Shown piece after piece: positions 42,557 to 53,612 of a DNA stretch of 64,000 nt; the first letter of the stretch is position 1, and each line of letters opens with the position of its first letter. The notes under the pieces were generated by a model. It was given only the letters and a program-made list of their open reading frames with translations, did no database searches and was not told where the DNA came from. Origin of the DNA: Isoetes taiwanensis (taxonomy: Eukaryota; Streptophyta; Lycopodiopsida; Isoetales; Isoetaceae); contig JAJEKV010000051.1 in assembly GCA_021234155.1 (NCBI GenBank), positions 6,980,761 to 7,044,760 of the forward strand. Direction: 5' to 3'. The translations under genes and the position numbers were made by a program.

Positions 42557-45500
42557 CATGCCATGGAGTCTAAAAATCTCCCTTGCAAATAGGACGGCAG
42601 TGTCTAGTGCCGTGTCTATGGTTCTACAAGGCACAAAGTGTGCCATCTTGGACAACTTGTCCACAACCACCATCAAAGCATCCTTGCCTCTTACAGTTCT
42701 TGGGAGTCCTGTGATGAAGTCCATACTTATGACTTCCCATTTTGCATTTGGCACGACTAATGGCTGTAAGGCTCCTGGGATTCGGAGTTGCTCCGCTTTG
42801 GTCTGCTGGCATAGCTGACACTCCCAAATGTATTGGGCTATCTGTTTCTTCATGCCTGGCCAGAAGTAGCTACTTCTTATCTTGAAATATGTCTTCATGA
42901 ACCCTGCATGGCCGGCTATGGGACTGTTGTGTGTATCGTGAAGTATTAGCTTCCTTACTCCCGATGATCCAGGTACACACAACTTGTTCTTATGGTATAA
43001 GAGACTACCTTCCTTTTTATAATGCTTGAAGGTCTCCCTTTCCTTATCTGTTCTTGCCTCTTTAGAGAGGCTAGCCCACACTTCCTTAAAGTCGCCATCT
43101 GATGGCAACGTTTCTTCAATCCTCTTGCCATACTCACTTGAGAGGGTCGATATGGCATTGTAATGTGTTCTGGTCTCGAATGGTCTCTTGGAGAGTGCAT
43201 CTGCAACTACATTCAACTTACCAGACTTATAGACTATTTCGAAGTCGTACTCCTCGAGAAACTCCATCCACCTCCTTTGTCGTAGATTGAGGAGTGGTTG
43301 CGTAAAGATATACTGGAGACTTTGGTGATCTGTATCTAATTGAAGTTTTCTTCCCAATAAATAGTGTCTCCAGATTCTTAAGCCCCTCACAATAGCCAGA
43401 AGCTCTTGGTCGTGAGTCGGGTAGCATTGCTCCGTGTCGTTCATCTTCTTGGAGTCGTATGCGACTACCCTTCCTTCTTGCATGAGGACTGCTCCTGTTG
43501 CTAGCTTGCTAGCATCTGTCACCACTAGCTTATCCTTGCTTGGATCTGGTAGGATGAGGACCGGTGCTGTGGTTAGTGCCTCTTTGAGCTTCTCAAAGGA
43601 AGCTTGGACATTCTCAAGCCAATGCTTTGTCCAATCCTTCACCTTCTTATCCTTGGTGAGGTCCGACAAAGGGGACGCCCACTTAACGAAGTCCTTCACG
43701 AACTTTCGATAATATCCTGCCAAGCTGAGGAAGCTTCTTACTTCGCCCACATTCCTTGGTGCCGACCAATCCACTATGGCTTCTATCTTTGCTGGATCAG
43801 TGGAGATCCTTCAGATGACACCACATGACCCAAATACTCCACTCGACCTGTTGCGAAGTGGCACTTGGAAAGCTTGCCATACAATCGATGCCGCCTTAGC
43901 TTCTCCAAAACTCTTCTCAAGTGCTGACAATGTTCTTCCATGGTCTTGCTGTAGACTAGGATGTCGTCGAAGAATACGATGATAAATTCATCTAAGAATT
44001 CGCGGAAGATATCATTCATTAGACGCATGAAGGTTGCCGGGGCGTTGGATAAGCCGAAGGGCATTATGTAAACTCATAGTGCCCATATCACGTTCTGAAG
44101 GCAGTTTTATGGATATCTTCTTCCTTGATTCTTATTTGATGGTAGCCTGACCTTAGGTCAATCTTGGAGAAGACTTTTGCTCCCTGGAGTTGGTCCATCA
44201 AGTCGTCCGCCCTTGGCAGAGCATATTTATTCTTTATCGTTTGCTTATTAAGCTAACGACAATCAATGCACATCCTTAGACTTCCGTCTTTCTTCTTGAC
44301 GAAAAGGATGGGTGCCCCCAAAAGGAGACACGCTTGCTCTTATGAATCCGAGCTCAAGCAGTTCTTGCAACTGCTTCTTGAGCTCTACCAGCTCTGGAGT
44401 GCTCATTCTATAGGGTGCCTTGCTGGTAGGCTTAGCATTTGGAGCTAGTGTGATTTCACACTCTACACCCCTATAAGGTGGTAGCTGACGGATTTCATCC
44501 ATGAATACATCCTGAAACTCCTTAATGAGCCTTGCTATCGGCCTAGGCAACTGATTTCCACTTGGCTCACTTCCCTTTGCTCTACTTGGGTCAACTGCCT
44601 CTAGCCTCAAGATGTAATCCACCCTATTTCTTATTATGCTTTTCCTCAACTGCTTCATAGAGATACATTGCATAGCTGAAATTACTTTCTTACCTTTTAC
44701 TACGTATCGATTGTCGTCCAGTGCCGTCATAGAGATTTCGTTGCGGTCGCAATCTATCATAGCTTTTGCTGGCCTTAAAAACTCCATTTCTACTATGAGG
44801 TCATATTTCCCAATGTCCATCACTTCGGCGCCCATCGGCCACTTGCTTCACTAAGATCTATGTCAAAACTGATCCTCCTCCCCTTAGTGTGGCGAATGGC
44901 GCCGCTTGCCATGCTAACTGGCCTTGGCTTGGACTTCAAGATCTTATTCTTCATGCGAGCAGCAAGCCTTGGAGAGGCAAAGTTGTGGGAACTACCCGCA
45001 TCTATCAAGACTTATATGGTTTGCTATCTATAATTCCTTCCGCCGAGATTAATGTAGACTGATTCTTAACATCCCCTGACTCAATAGCTGCACAAATTTT
45101 ACATTCACCTTCTATGAAGTCTTGGGGTTCCTGCTGGTCGCCTTCTTCTTCATCTCCCTCGGCTGGTGATTCCCAATCGGCAAGTTCGGCTAGAGCCGCC
45201 TGCATGACAAATGGACAATTGTGTGTTCTGTGCCCTGGCTGGAAGCATCGGAAACACAATTTCTTTTCTATGCATTCCTGTCTTTTCTCCTTTGGGATGC
45301 TGTCTAGGAGAAATTTAATTGACTTGCCTCCCGATCCTTCCTGTGGCTTACGGTCTCCAAAGGACTTCCCTTGAGATTTTCCTTCGTACTGGCCTCCTGC
45401 TGGTGTAGAGGCCGCCTGTCTGGTTTGGTACTGCCCTGTTGTCTTCCCTTTGAATGGTAGTTGTTTCTGCCCTGGAGTTACTAGTGCCTCCTCTAAACTC

Positions 45501-45705
45501 AAGGCCTTATCCCCAGCCTCCCCAACTGTCCTTGGGTTGATTGCCCGAACCAACCTCTTAATGTTGTTGTTCAGTCCTTCAATGTATCCATCCACTGCTT
45601 GCCTTTTCCGTGATTCTAGGTACATTGAGTCTCAGCCTCATGAACTCTTCGGTGTACTTGGCTATGGATATGTTGCCCTAGTCCAGCCCGTAAAACTGCT
45701 GTATC
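42553..45705 (-). mobile_element. Family A fragment (integrase to gag)
   Basis: The longest A stretch in one piece: integrase N-terminus ([34 protein letters not shown]), RNase H ([24 protein letters not shown]), RT ([15 protein letters not shown]), protease (IDAGSSHNFASP) and gag with zinc knuckle (LCFRCFQPGHRTHNCPF). It starts abruptly inside the integrase core at its low end. A handful of interruptions. Confidence 0.85.
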
Positions 45706-45933
45706 TGTCTACTCGTGGACCTTTTCATGCTTGGTTAGGTCCGTCAAGGGCGCGGCGAGCTTGACAAAGTCTTTGACAAACTTGCAGTAATAACCGGCCA
45801 AGCCTAGAAAGCTGCGAATCTTAGACACATTGGTTGGAGTTGGCCAATTTTTTACTGCTTCAATCTTAGCTGGGTCTGTGGCTATCCCTTCTGCAGACAC
45901 AATATATCCCAAGTAATCAACCTTGGTGGTTGC
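45706..45933 (-). mobile_element. Family D fragment, last unit
   Basis: Reads [26 protein letters not shown] and [15 protein letters not shown]. The A-D join is the same as in units 1-3. The low-copy end runs into the scrambled junction at 45901-46006. Confidence 0.75.
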
Positions 45934-46006
45934 GAACCCTAACCTATATTAACCTATATTAACCCTAACCTATAATATATCCCAAGTAATCAACCTTGGT
46001 GGTTGC
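45901..46006. repeat. Scrambled junction with 33-base direct repeat
   Basis: The 33 bases from AATATATCCCAAGTAATC to GGTGGTTGC occur at 45901-45933 and again at 45974-46006. Between them are 40 bases of shuffled AACCCTAACCTATATT words, which also occur once in the adjoining LTR (46027-46045). This looks like template switching during break repair. Confidence 0.7.
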
Positions 46007-47820
46007 CACGTGTCATCCCATGTGGACCCTAACCTATATTAACCTAAACCCTAATCCTAGACCTCTTTTCCTGGCCCTATCACCCTGGGAACCTTCTTGG
46101 CACTCGAAACCCCATTTCGAGCATCGTTTGCTGTGGCATAGCCTAGTGCAGCAGCCCCCAGAGTGTGTGCATGATCTTGGAGTGAGCGCGGCTTCGACCA
46201 CTTCGAAGACCATAGAGACGCCAGGAATGGGAGGGAGCGCTTCGGGAGCAGGTATTTGGAGTAATGTTCATAGTAGTTCATCTGGAAGTTAGCACTCCAG
46301 ATGAATCAGTAATTCGTATCTAGAGTAGAGCCATCCTAGAACCCTTATTCAACATCTTGAACCCTAATCAAGGAACCCTAACTATAAATTAGATATGTAT
46401 GATTAGGTTAGATATTATTCTGATGATTATCATGGTATGATATTGTATGATGATGGTTGATCATGTTTGCTCCTCTTGTATTGGGAAGGGGGGTAGAGAC
46501 CTAGTAGCCTTACTTAGTAATGCTCCTAGTTAGACCCTTTAGTTCCTATTATTATTGCAGCCTGTGCATAGGAACTCACCGGGCTAAGGGGGCTATGATG
46601 TGACTCAGCACTACACAACGGGGCTAGAGGAGATACGGAGGGAGGGTCCCTGCTGTGCGTGGCTACTGGGGACCCCATAGCGGGCTAGGCTTATGGTTGG
46701 TCACTTCGTGTAGGTCGGGCATGGGTCCGATACCTCCTGGGGCAATGGTGTTGCCCTGCCTCTCAAGAGTTGCAGGTGTTGGCCTGGCTCTTGTTTTCGG
46801 GGGTAAGTCGGGGACGAATTGTGTGTCGCCACGATTCTCTAGCCGCCCGTGGAACCTCTAGACCCTGGAAAGGGGAGATGCAACCCTTCCTGCCTCGACG
46901 GACCAGGGAGATGCAATATGGAGTAGTCCCGATGGGTGATACCATGGGATTGCATATCCGGAAGGTTAGAGTCATGCCAGAGCCCGATCTAGCCCATCTG
47001 CAAAGTATGCACAGGAGGGGCAGATGGAATAGTCAGCCCCGCCATTGTTATTGTTAAATGGTGTCATGTTATTTGGGAGACCTATGAGAAGCAGTGGCAG
47101 TAGGTCAAAGTCAAAGTCAAAAGTGGCGGGCACCCCCTACCCGGGTGTTGCTGGGCTCGCTAGAAACACACAGACACCCCCTGCCCGCCACTTAGGGTTT
47201 GCGTTGACCAGTCAAAGTCAAAGTCAACTAGGGCCGAATTTTAAGGAAGGCAAGTCTATCTACTCCTGATTTTTAGGCAAGTTGGAGAACTTTCTATATG
47301 AAGGGGATGAACAATTTGACAAGTGGATGCACCCGGATTGGAAGGTAAATATGGAGATAAATACTGGAGTAAGGCATAGACAGGTGAGCTTGCAGATCGA
47401 GATATGAAGCAGGAGATTGTTTGAGCGCCTGATGGATCTTGTTGTCAGTGTATTGAGTATCAGTTTGCTCTATCTCGAGGCCTAGCCGTTAGTCTACCTG
47501 CCCATGAGTCTGAGCCTTGGGTAGGAGCTTTCATATTTTACGGCATATGTTTATCTCTGTTGTAGCTATGGATATGTGGATGCACTACCCTTCGAGGTAG
47601 TATGATGTATTGTTATTGCTAGTTCTGACGATGTTTATGCTTCCGCTGTGATAGGAGCCCATAGGGGAAGGGCGCGCAAGACACCTTCGTGTCGCCTTTT
47701 TGCACTAGGAATACCCTGGAGTGCGGGATAGATGGAGGGCCCGTGCGGTCGAAGGACCGAATGGGGGATTTCCTACGGAGTGTACGGCGGGGCGCCGTAT
47801 ATTTTGTAGGGAGCGTCACA
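46005..47820 (+). repeat. LTR of family A, second plus-strand copy with insert
   Basis: Matches 40400-41791 from CACGTGTCATCCC to the end GAGCGTCACA, apart from an insert of about 413 bases at 47052-47464. Primer site TGGTATCAGAGC follows at 47822. Lower-coordinate part of the LTR is absent at the junction. Confidence 0.85.
47052..47464. mobile_element. 413-base insert inside the A LTR
   Basis: Absent from the other LTR copies. It holds an inverted repeat AAGTGGCGGGCA / TGCCCGCCACTT (47121-47132 with 47182-47193). This is framed by direct runs of GTCAAAGTCAAAGTCAA at 47104-47120 and 47211-47227. No clear target duplication. The second half reads LENFLYEGDEQFDKWMHPDW on the plus strand, which I do not recognise. 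Confidence 0.5.
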
Positions 47821-48250
47821 ATGGTATCAGAGCGATGTTCTTGGTTGATCAGGAACTAGCACTGACCATGTCCCTAGTAAGTAGCCTCACAGGCCTAATA
47901 GGATGTGAAATGAAAATTTCCACCATGGAACCTCGAAAATAGGGGAAAATTTTTTCTCCTAGGTAGTGGGTCCGTAAGAATAGGCTAAGTTGTTAGATAG
48001 GAGAAAAAGAAGAAGTTGAATTAACATTCTAGTAAAATTGGAGTGAAAATTATGCATCAACATCAGATTTCACCCAAAATGAGTCGAAGAATCATCCCAA
48101 TCCGAGACCCGGGCAAAAAATGGTGCAACCACTTCAAACCATTAGGAAAATTCGAATTTCATAGTATAATACAACATTAACCATATACTAATAAATGGGT
48201 ATACTGGGATAATTAATAAGGGGGGCTAATTAATAGGGCTATTAATGGTA
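47821..48250 (+). other. Family A primer site and leader, copy 2
   Basis: Same as 41792-42250 with small differences. Passes into the LINE-2 sequence at about 48250, at the same place as in copy 1. Confidence 0.75.
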
Positions 48251-48589
48251 GAAGAATATTCCCTAGAGCATCTTCCCTTCTAAATATCTTCTTGCCACCC
48301 CATTTCCTCCCTAACCTTGCCTAAATCTCCTCCCTTGTTAATCAGCTTAACATAACCATACTTGCACTCATCAAACCAACAGTTAAGCGGGAAGGTCGTG
48401 GCTCCCGTAGTCCGTCGAGGGTAGCTTCTCCTAAAGCACCTTTCTGCAGCAGCCCCAAGGACGTCAATTAGCATGTCCGCCTGTTGCTCTAGCGTAGAGG
48501 ACTGCAAAATATCTGTCAAGTCATCTGTGAGCAGTTGGGCGTAAGCCTTTGCATGTTCATAATCCAGTCACAGTTGAGGTATATCAGAA

Positions 48590-49400
48590 AGTGCCCCACA
48601 GAAGGTTGAGACAACTTGCCAAGTCAGTTGCAAGTAGAGTGGTAGGTGGTCTGAGTCCGCTTTCTCATCCATACTATTTGTTCCTACTCGAAAGTGCTTG
48701 ACGACATGTATATTCTAGATTCTACCATCAACACATAGTCCACCACCCTAGATATGCCCCCTGGTTCTCCTGCCCGCAAGTGTGCTTGTGAGAGGACAAC
48801 CACTGCGCCAGTCCATTGCAAATTACCAGGTCAAAGATACTACATGACAATAACAACTGCCTATCGTAGCGCATGACCTGATTGTCTTCTGATACCCCTG
48901 GCCAAGCTCCTTCTGAGGGGCGCAGTTGCAATAATACAAATCTCATGGGCTATTCCACGGGTTGCATGCATTGAAGTCCCCGACGAGCATGACACTACCC
49001 AACTACTTGTGCTGCTGTATGTCATTGTATAGATTCACATAGGAGTCCAGCCTATCCACATCCAAGTGGTTGAAGTAGCAGGCCGCCACAAAGAGAAGGC
49101 TGCCCCCCGTTGTGCTGCACGCGCATTCATAGGTACCGGTTATGCTTGTCTGTCTTGCACATGGAGACTGATTGTGCCAAGGCTATCCGATAGTAGGAGG
49201 CAACCCCCCATGTCTCTTGTTTCTAGTGCACTCATTGAAGATAGACTAGCACTGATATCCTGGCAAGTCGAATAACCTATGTTCTGCATGATCCCACGTT
49301 TCCATAAGGAAGATAAGGTCCGTATTGGCAGCAACTGATTTGAGGCCATCTCTCTCTTGTCATGGGCAGCCCCGACAATTCGAGGAGACCATGCGGAGGC
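48590..49400 (-). pseudogene. LINE-2 endonuclease
   Basis: Minus-strand landmarks in order: NCRGCP (49395), TDLIFLMETWDHAEH near 49320-49280, RHGGLLP near 49210, VMLVGDFNACNPWNSP near 49000-48955 (metal-binding GDFNA box intact), LCSIFDLVICNGLAQW, CTTVDYVL-like region near 48730, and KADSDHLPLYL near 48660 (the SDH box). The pieces are in different frames; a TGA follows the NCRGCP block and another stop follows WNSP. The order and spacing are right for a LINE EEP endonuclease. Confidence 0.75.
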
Positions 49401-49407
49401 ACAATCC

Positions 49408-50820
49408 CTATTTGCTGCTAGAAGCTACAGCTGCAGATTTAGTGGAGGTGGCACAAGGAAAGGCAGTAGAGGTAGAGGCAACATGCGGTGTGCAGGCAGC
49501 AACTGGTGAAGCAACTAGAGCAAAGTGTGCGCTTGTAGTAGGTGCAGTAGGGGCAGGGACTGGGGTGGTTGGGGCCTCAGCAGGAGGCCCCCAAGTGTTC
49601 AGAGCACTCGCAACAACGCTTGATGTCCTAGAGATCTGCATCTTGCCCTGGATCAGTCTTATAACTCCTTCGCGTCCGCAGATGCTCTTGACTTTATCTG
49701 ACTCGTGCCTACGGTCTTCTTGTTGTGCAGGAGATAGATCTTGATCAATATACGGGGTCGTTCCCTCTAGCTGCCTGCCTTGATGCAAGATGGCCACTCG
49801 CTCTTACATGTCCCTGACCATGAATATAGCTACCAGGGGGCGGTCACGATGCTGGACTCCATGGCGGCTTGCCTTAACAATGTGTATGGGCGTATAGAAT
49901 GTCATCTGGGCAAGGATCTGCATCTGGAGTGGGTGGATGAGGTTCTTCTCTTCCTCTTGTGGCTCCTGCGTCTCCACTTCAAGATCTCTCTGATGGTCGT
50001 GTCGATGCTGGCTAGGTGCTGGTTGTGGCTGGCAGGGCATGGGTTATGTCCTGCGCTTGGACCTGCACTCGGGCGGTGCTAGTATGGGGCAATTTGGTGG
50101 TGCAACAGTGTGTGGACTTGGGTGACGTCTTGCAAGCTGTTGGGTGTATGGGACTGTTGTGGCATGTGTGGTGGCCTCGCCTTTCTGAAGCTGGGAGCTC
50201 AGCTCCTGCTGGAATTGTTGCTGCCTTACTAGTTCATGCATGCACCGCTGCAGCTTCTCATGAGCCTCTGCATGGAGGCCCTCGCCTTGCTGGGTGATGG
50301 CTGCCCGCACCTCTTGCGTCTCCCGATCTCGAGTAGCGAAGCTGTAGCGGATGTGTAGGGTTCAACTCCAGTGAGGACATTTCCTATGTTTCGACCCTAC
50401 TCCGAAGGGCTCTAAGTTGTGATTGGCTTTCCTGCAAGGCAATCTAGATGCTTCCATCATGGTAGTGACGTCCTCAGCCTCTGATCGAAGGGGGGAGATG
50501 GTTGCCAGCATCTCCTGCTCGGCATGCTGCCTGTCCTGTGTCATGGCTTCTATGGTGGTGGACAGAGAGTCCACATGAGCTCACAGGTCGGCGAGAGTCT
50601 GCTTGTCTTGCTGTCTCTCGAAGTGCGCCAAGCGGATACTATCTTCCATCTGTTGTGTGCAAGTTTCCATCTCCCCAATCCATTGTTTCTTCATTGCCAA
50701 CTGTATTTTGAGCATTTCGGATACCAAGGACTGCATCTCTTCTGTCAGGCTTGTAATTCGGGCACCGTTACTCTATATTCTCGCCTCCAATTGTTTGGGG
50801 GCCTTCGTTGACACCTAGTT
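49408..50820 (-). pseudogene. LINE-2 ORF1
   Basis: Minus strand. The N-terminal half is a long coiled coil in several frames (SLTEEMQSLVSEMLKIQLAMKKQW, LSTTIEAMTQDRQHAEQEML, KLQRCMHELVRQQQFQQEL), followed by a His/Pro-rich linker. Then comes an RNA-binding part with ILAQMTFYTPIHIVKASRHG and the L1-type C-terminal signature LEGTTPYIDQDLSPAQQEDRR, LIQGKMQI. The end (49560-49408) is a Pro/Ala/Thr-rich tail. At least three frame changes or stops split it. Confidence 0.65.
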
Positions 50821-50899
50821 TATTATCGGACCTGAGCAGCAGTTAGCCATCTGCCGGGCTGACCTTGTTGATTGGGCCTTGGCCCATGCCTCCTGCCTC

Positions 50900-52090
50900 A
50901 TTGAAGAGGCTTTTCCCTTTTCTTTTCCATTTGGTCTGGGCTATTTTTATGGTGGCCCAACCATTTGGTCCTACCAGGAGAGCTTGCCATGTGAGCGGTG
51001 GTCAGATGGCGGGTGTTCGTGGGTGATGCTGAGTCAAGAGGGGGTGGGCATCCATATCAGTATTAGGGACATGGGGGCGGGCTAAGGGAAGCTGGGCATG
51101 CAGATTGGGATCAGGAGAAGGGGTTCCATAAGTAGGGATGGTGCGGGAGACGAGGTCCGGGCAAAGAGAAAGCATTGATAAAAACACTCGACCTTCACCA
51201 CTAATACTGCAACATGCAGCAATGTATTTGATACAGAAGAGAATCAACTTCACACAATCGAAATATCAACAGAGAATGAGGTTCGAGCAAGACAGAGACA
51301 AAGGAATGAAGAAACCGAGGTCAAATAAGAAAACATTAGTAAATAAGAAGCTTAAATAGACGAAAACACTAGTTCTATATACTAACCAAGTGTTTATGTA
51401 CACATAAGAAGTAGAATGATGCAATGGATCGATGTCTTCTTCTATGTTATCAACTGCAATGAACAAAATCATTCGTGATTTTCCATACAATTCATACATT
51501 CCATCCTATATGCCAAAATAGAAAGCTTACCTTAAGTTCCTCTACATGTACATTTCAATTCAGGTACAACTAGACTGCCAGAAGGTTGGTCTCTCCGATC
51601 CTACAGTTTGATTCCATGCCCCTCCCATCCCCGTACAGGAATCATGACAAAACTAGTAGTTTTTTCCTTATATATACATATGTAGAAGCTCTAAGATGAA
51701 CCTCTCCACTTTCTTGCACGTGGCTTCTGGAGGGGGCTTAAAGGTGATCCTCTTCAGTTTGATGAATAAAAGTTAGAATTTTTGGATAAGAAGGTGTACA
51801 AAAACATCAATAAGATTGCCAAAGTTTGGAAGAAAAAGCAACCAACTATGCATCTAATAGTACGCATATAGATGCATTTCTTGGGCATGATGAATTAAAG
51901 AAATATACAACAAATCAATAATAAAATTATGCCTACTTCGTATACGAAGTTATCTACTTACGTAAAAGCAGGGTGCCGTAGATTCTGCTCGAACAACCAA
52001 TCACACCTTGCCACGTGGCAGCAATTCTTTTTAAGAATGTCGCCCTCTATTTTCGCCCGCGATTCTGCACGACATTCTCATTTTCACTTG
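50900..52090. other. Intergenic, no gene seen
   Basis: Contains possible LINE-2 leader sequence up to about 51150 and then AT-rich DNA. A 16-base perfect palindrome ACTTCGTATACGAAGT lies at 51935-51950. A G-box core CCACGTGG is at 52013-52020. Open frames here are short and without domains. Confidence 0.5.
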
Positions 52091-52330
52091 ACATTCTTTA
52101 CTTTATGGACCGGATGCGACCGTGGCGCCGAATCTACGGCCACCCCTTTTCGCGTTGCGGGGCGCCCCTGCCGCCGGATTTGAGGCGGGCCCGGTGGCCT
52201 CGCCCGGCGGCGTCGGTAACCTTCCTCGCCGAATCGAAGGCGAGGGCTGCCTAGATACTTAAATTGTGTTGGGGGGTGTCCTCCTTTTTTCCGGCCGCCT
52301 GTGTGCATCGAAATCCGGCGAAAAAGCGAA
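52091..52330. promoter_or_regulatory. GC-rich island, possible host promoter
   Basis: A sharp GC-rich, CpG-rich block in AT-rich surroundings (GGGGCGCCCCTGCCGCCGGA and CCCGGTGGCCTCGCCCGGCG). Just upstream are the G-box CCACGTGG at 52013 and a CCAAT word at 51995. This looks like the 5' end of a host gene on the plus strand. No TATA box placed with confidence. Confidence 0.35.
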
Positions 52331-52589
52331 ATTTTGGAATCCGAAAATGAAAAATCCGGCAAGAAAAATAAAGTCCTGAAATTATGCACGTTTTTTTCCA
52401 ATCTCTATTTCCACTAAATTCAATTCTCACACACCCATTTACGTTTCCTTCCTGCAATTATCATTATCACGATTCCATTTCGTGCCAGCTAATTCAGCGG
52501 GAAGCAGACGAGGCGAAATTTGATGCAGGCGTTCCTCCACAGCCGAGATGCCTCCTCCTTTAATTATTTTTCCATTCCTTTCCTTTCAA

Positions 52590-52860
52590 ATGGCAGCAAT
52601 CATCCAGCGAATGCCCAGATCTTTTTGCATCCAGAAAAGTGTCGCCAGATTGTTGGCGCCCAGCAGGCTGTAGCACCGGATTTGACATTTAGGTAGGATT
52701 TTTGTTGCATTTAGGGTTTGATTCTTGCAGTAGATGAGTGCTTTGCCTTCCCTTAACCTGTGTGCTCTTTTTTCATGCAGGAAACAGAGGATACACTTAC
52801 AGCAAACCAAGAAACAGAGGAGACACTTGCAGCATACGTCAGCATACCTCTAAGGATCAG
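52590..52860 (+). other. Possible host 5' exons, unidentified
   Basis: ATG 52590 opens MAAIIQRMPRSFCIQKSVARLLAPSRL, ending at a TAG (52671). The Arg-rich, acid-free helix resembles a mitochondrial presequence. Further on TTTTTTCATGCAG at 52768-52780 is a good 3' splice site, followed by an open stretch with a 30-base imperfect tandem repeat (GAAACAGAGGATACACTTAC at 52781 and GAAACAGAGGAGACACTTGC at 52811) that reads ETEDTLTANQETEETLAAYV. A donor before it is not clear. Possibly a decayed gene; I cannot name it. Confidence 0.25.
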
Positions 52861-53488
52861 TCAGGTTACAGGTATCTCGCTACCCAAAAAGCTCCCCATT
52901 TGAGTTAAATGGAATGTTTCAAACTATTCAAGCAAAGTTCCTGAAACATTCATTTGTAACTTCCAAAATCCGGCGGATGGATGATTTTCGTGGACTGTAA
53001 ATGTTATTTTCAAATTTTAAAGCAACTATTCTGCCTATAGTTAGATTAGGGTTTCAGCCGTTTCAGAAATTATTTTGGACGACGCTGTAATGCTCGGGCC
53101 TAGATCAACTACTGATTACCAAAATGGAAATGCGGCTGGGGAGCTGAGAGTCGATTGCACTCCGGAGGAATTGTTCTGCTGAAACATCTCGGTAAGCAGG
53201 GTTTGAAGTTTCTTTGCTCTCAAAATTCTTCTCATCCGTCTTCCATGTCTCTTTTAGAGCTTGAAAATGACGAGTCTTGAGGCAACGGCATCACCAACAA
53301 ATTAGAAAATCTTTGTTGATGCTGGTGGGATTGTTCCGGCGTCACCCAAAAACAACTCTCTTTCAGCAAGAGAGACTTTTGTCATTGCTGCAAGATCCGT
53401 TGATGCAGAACAAATACTAGGTAGAAACACTTCTGCATCCCATTTTTGTCTGGTTTTTTCTTAACATAGCTCCTTATTTTTCCCTTGC
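52861..53488 (+). other. Possible exon remnants, unidentified
   Basis: Short coding-like stretches: TDYQNGNAAGELRVDCTPEE near 53110-53170, followed by GTAAGC-type donor at 53191 (CTCGGTAAGCAGG), and KIFVDAGGIVPASPKNNS with ARETFVIAARSVDAEQIL near 53310-53420, ending at CTAGGTAGAAAC. The composition differs from the AT-rich flanks. No family recognised, and stops lie between the pieces. Confidence 0.25.
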
Positions 53489-53612
53489 ATAAACGGGATG
53501 CTTTGTGTCTTTCATTCTGATTCTATCATTTTAAAGACACAGCCATTGCAATAAACGGGATGCTTTGTGTCTTTCATTCTGATTCTATTATTTTAAAGAC
53601 ACAGCCATTGCA
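53489..53612. repeat. 62-base tandem duplication
   Basis: Two copies of 62 bases beginning ATAAACGGGATGCTTTGTG, 53489-53550 and 53551-53612, with one mismatch. Non-coding. Confidence 0.9.

Larger units (their letters stand above)
48250..50900 (-). mobile_element. LINE-2: degenerate minus-strand LINE, RT missing
   Basis: Read on the minus strand: ORF1 with long coiled coil and RNA-binding C-terminus (about 50820-49408), endonuclease (about 49400-48590), then the linker FPLNCWFDECK (48420-48350) that in LINEs precedes the RT. The RT and 3' end are lost where the family A leader begins. It differs from LINE-1 in all motifs, so it is another family. Multiple frameshifts and stops. Confidence 0.75.

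Noticed and set aside
51935-51953. ACTTCGTATACGAAGTTAT contains a full loxP arm (TATACGAAGTTAT)
   Set aside because: There is no 8-base spacer and the left arm overlaps the right. A 16-base natural palindrome with AT-rich flanks explains it; no other engineered sequence is nearby.
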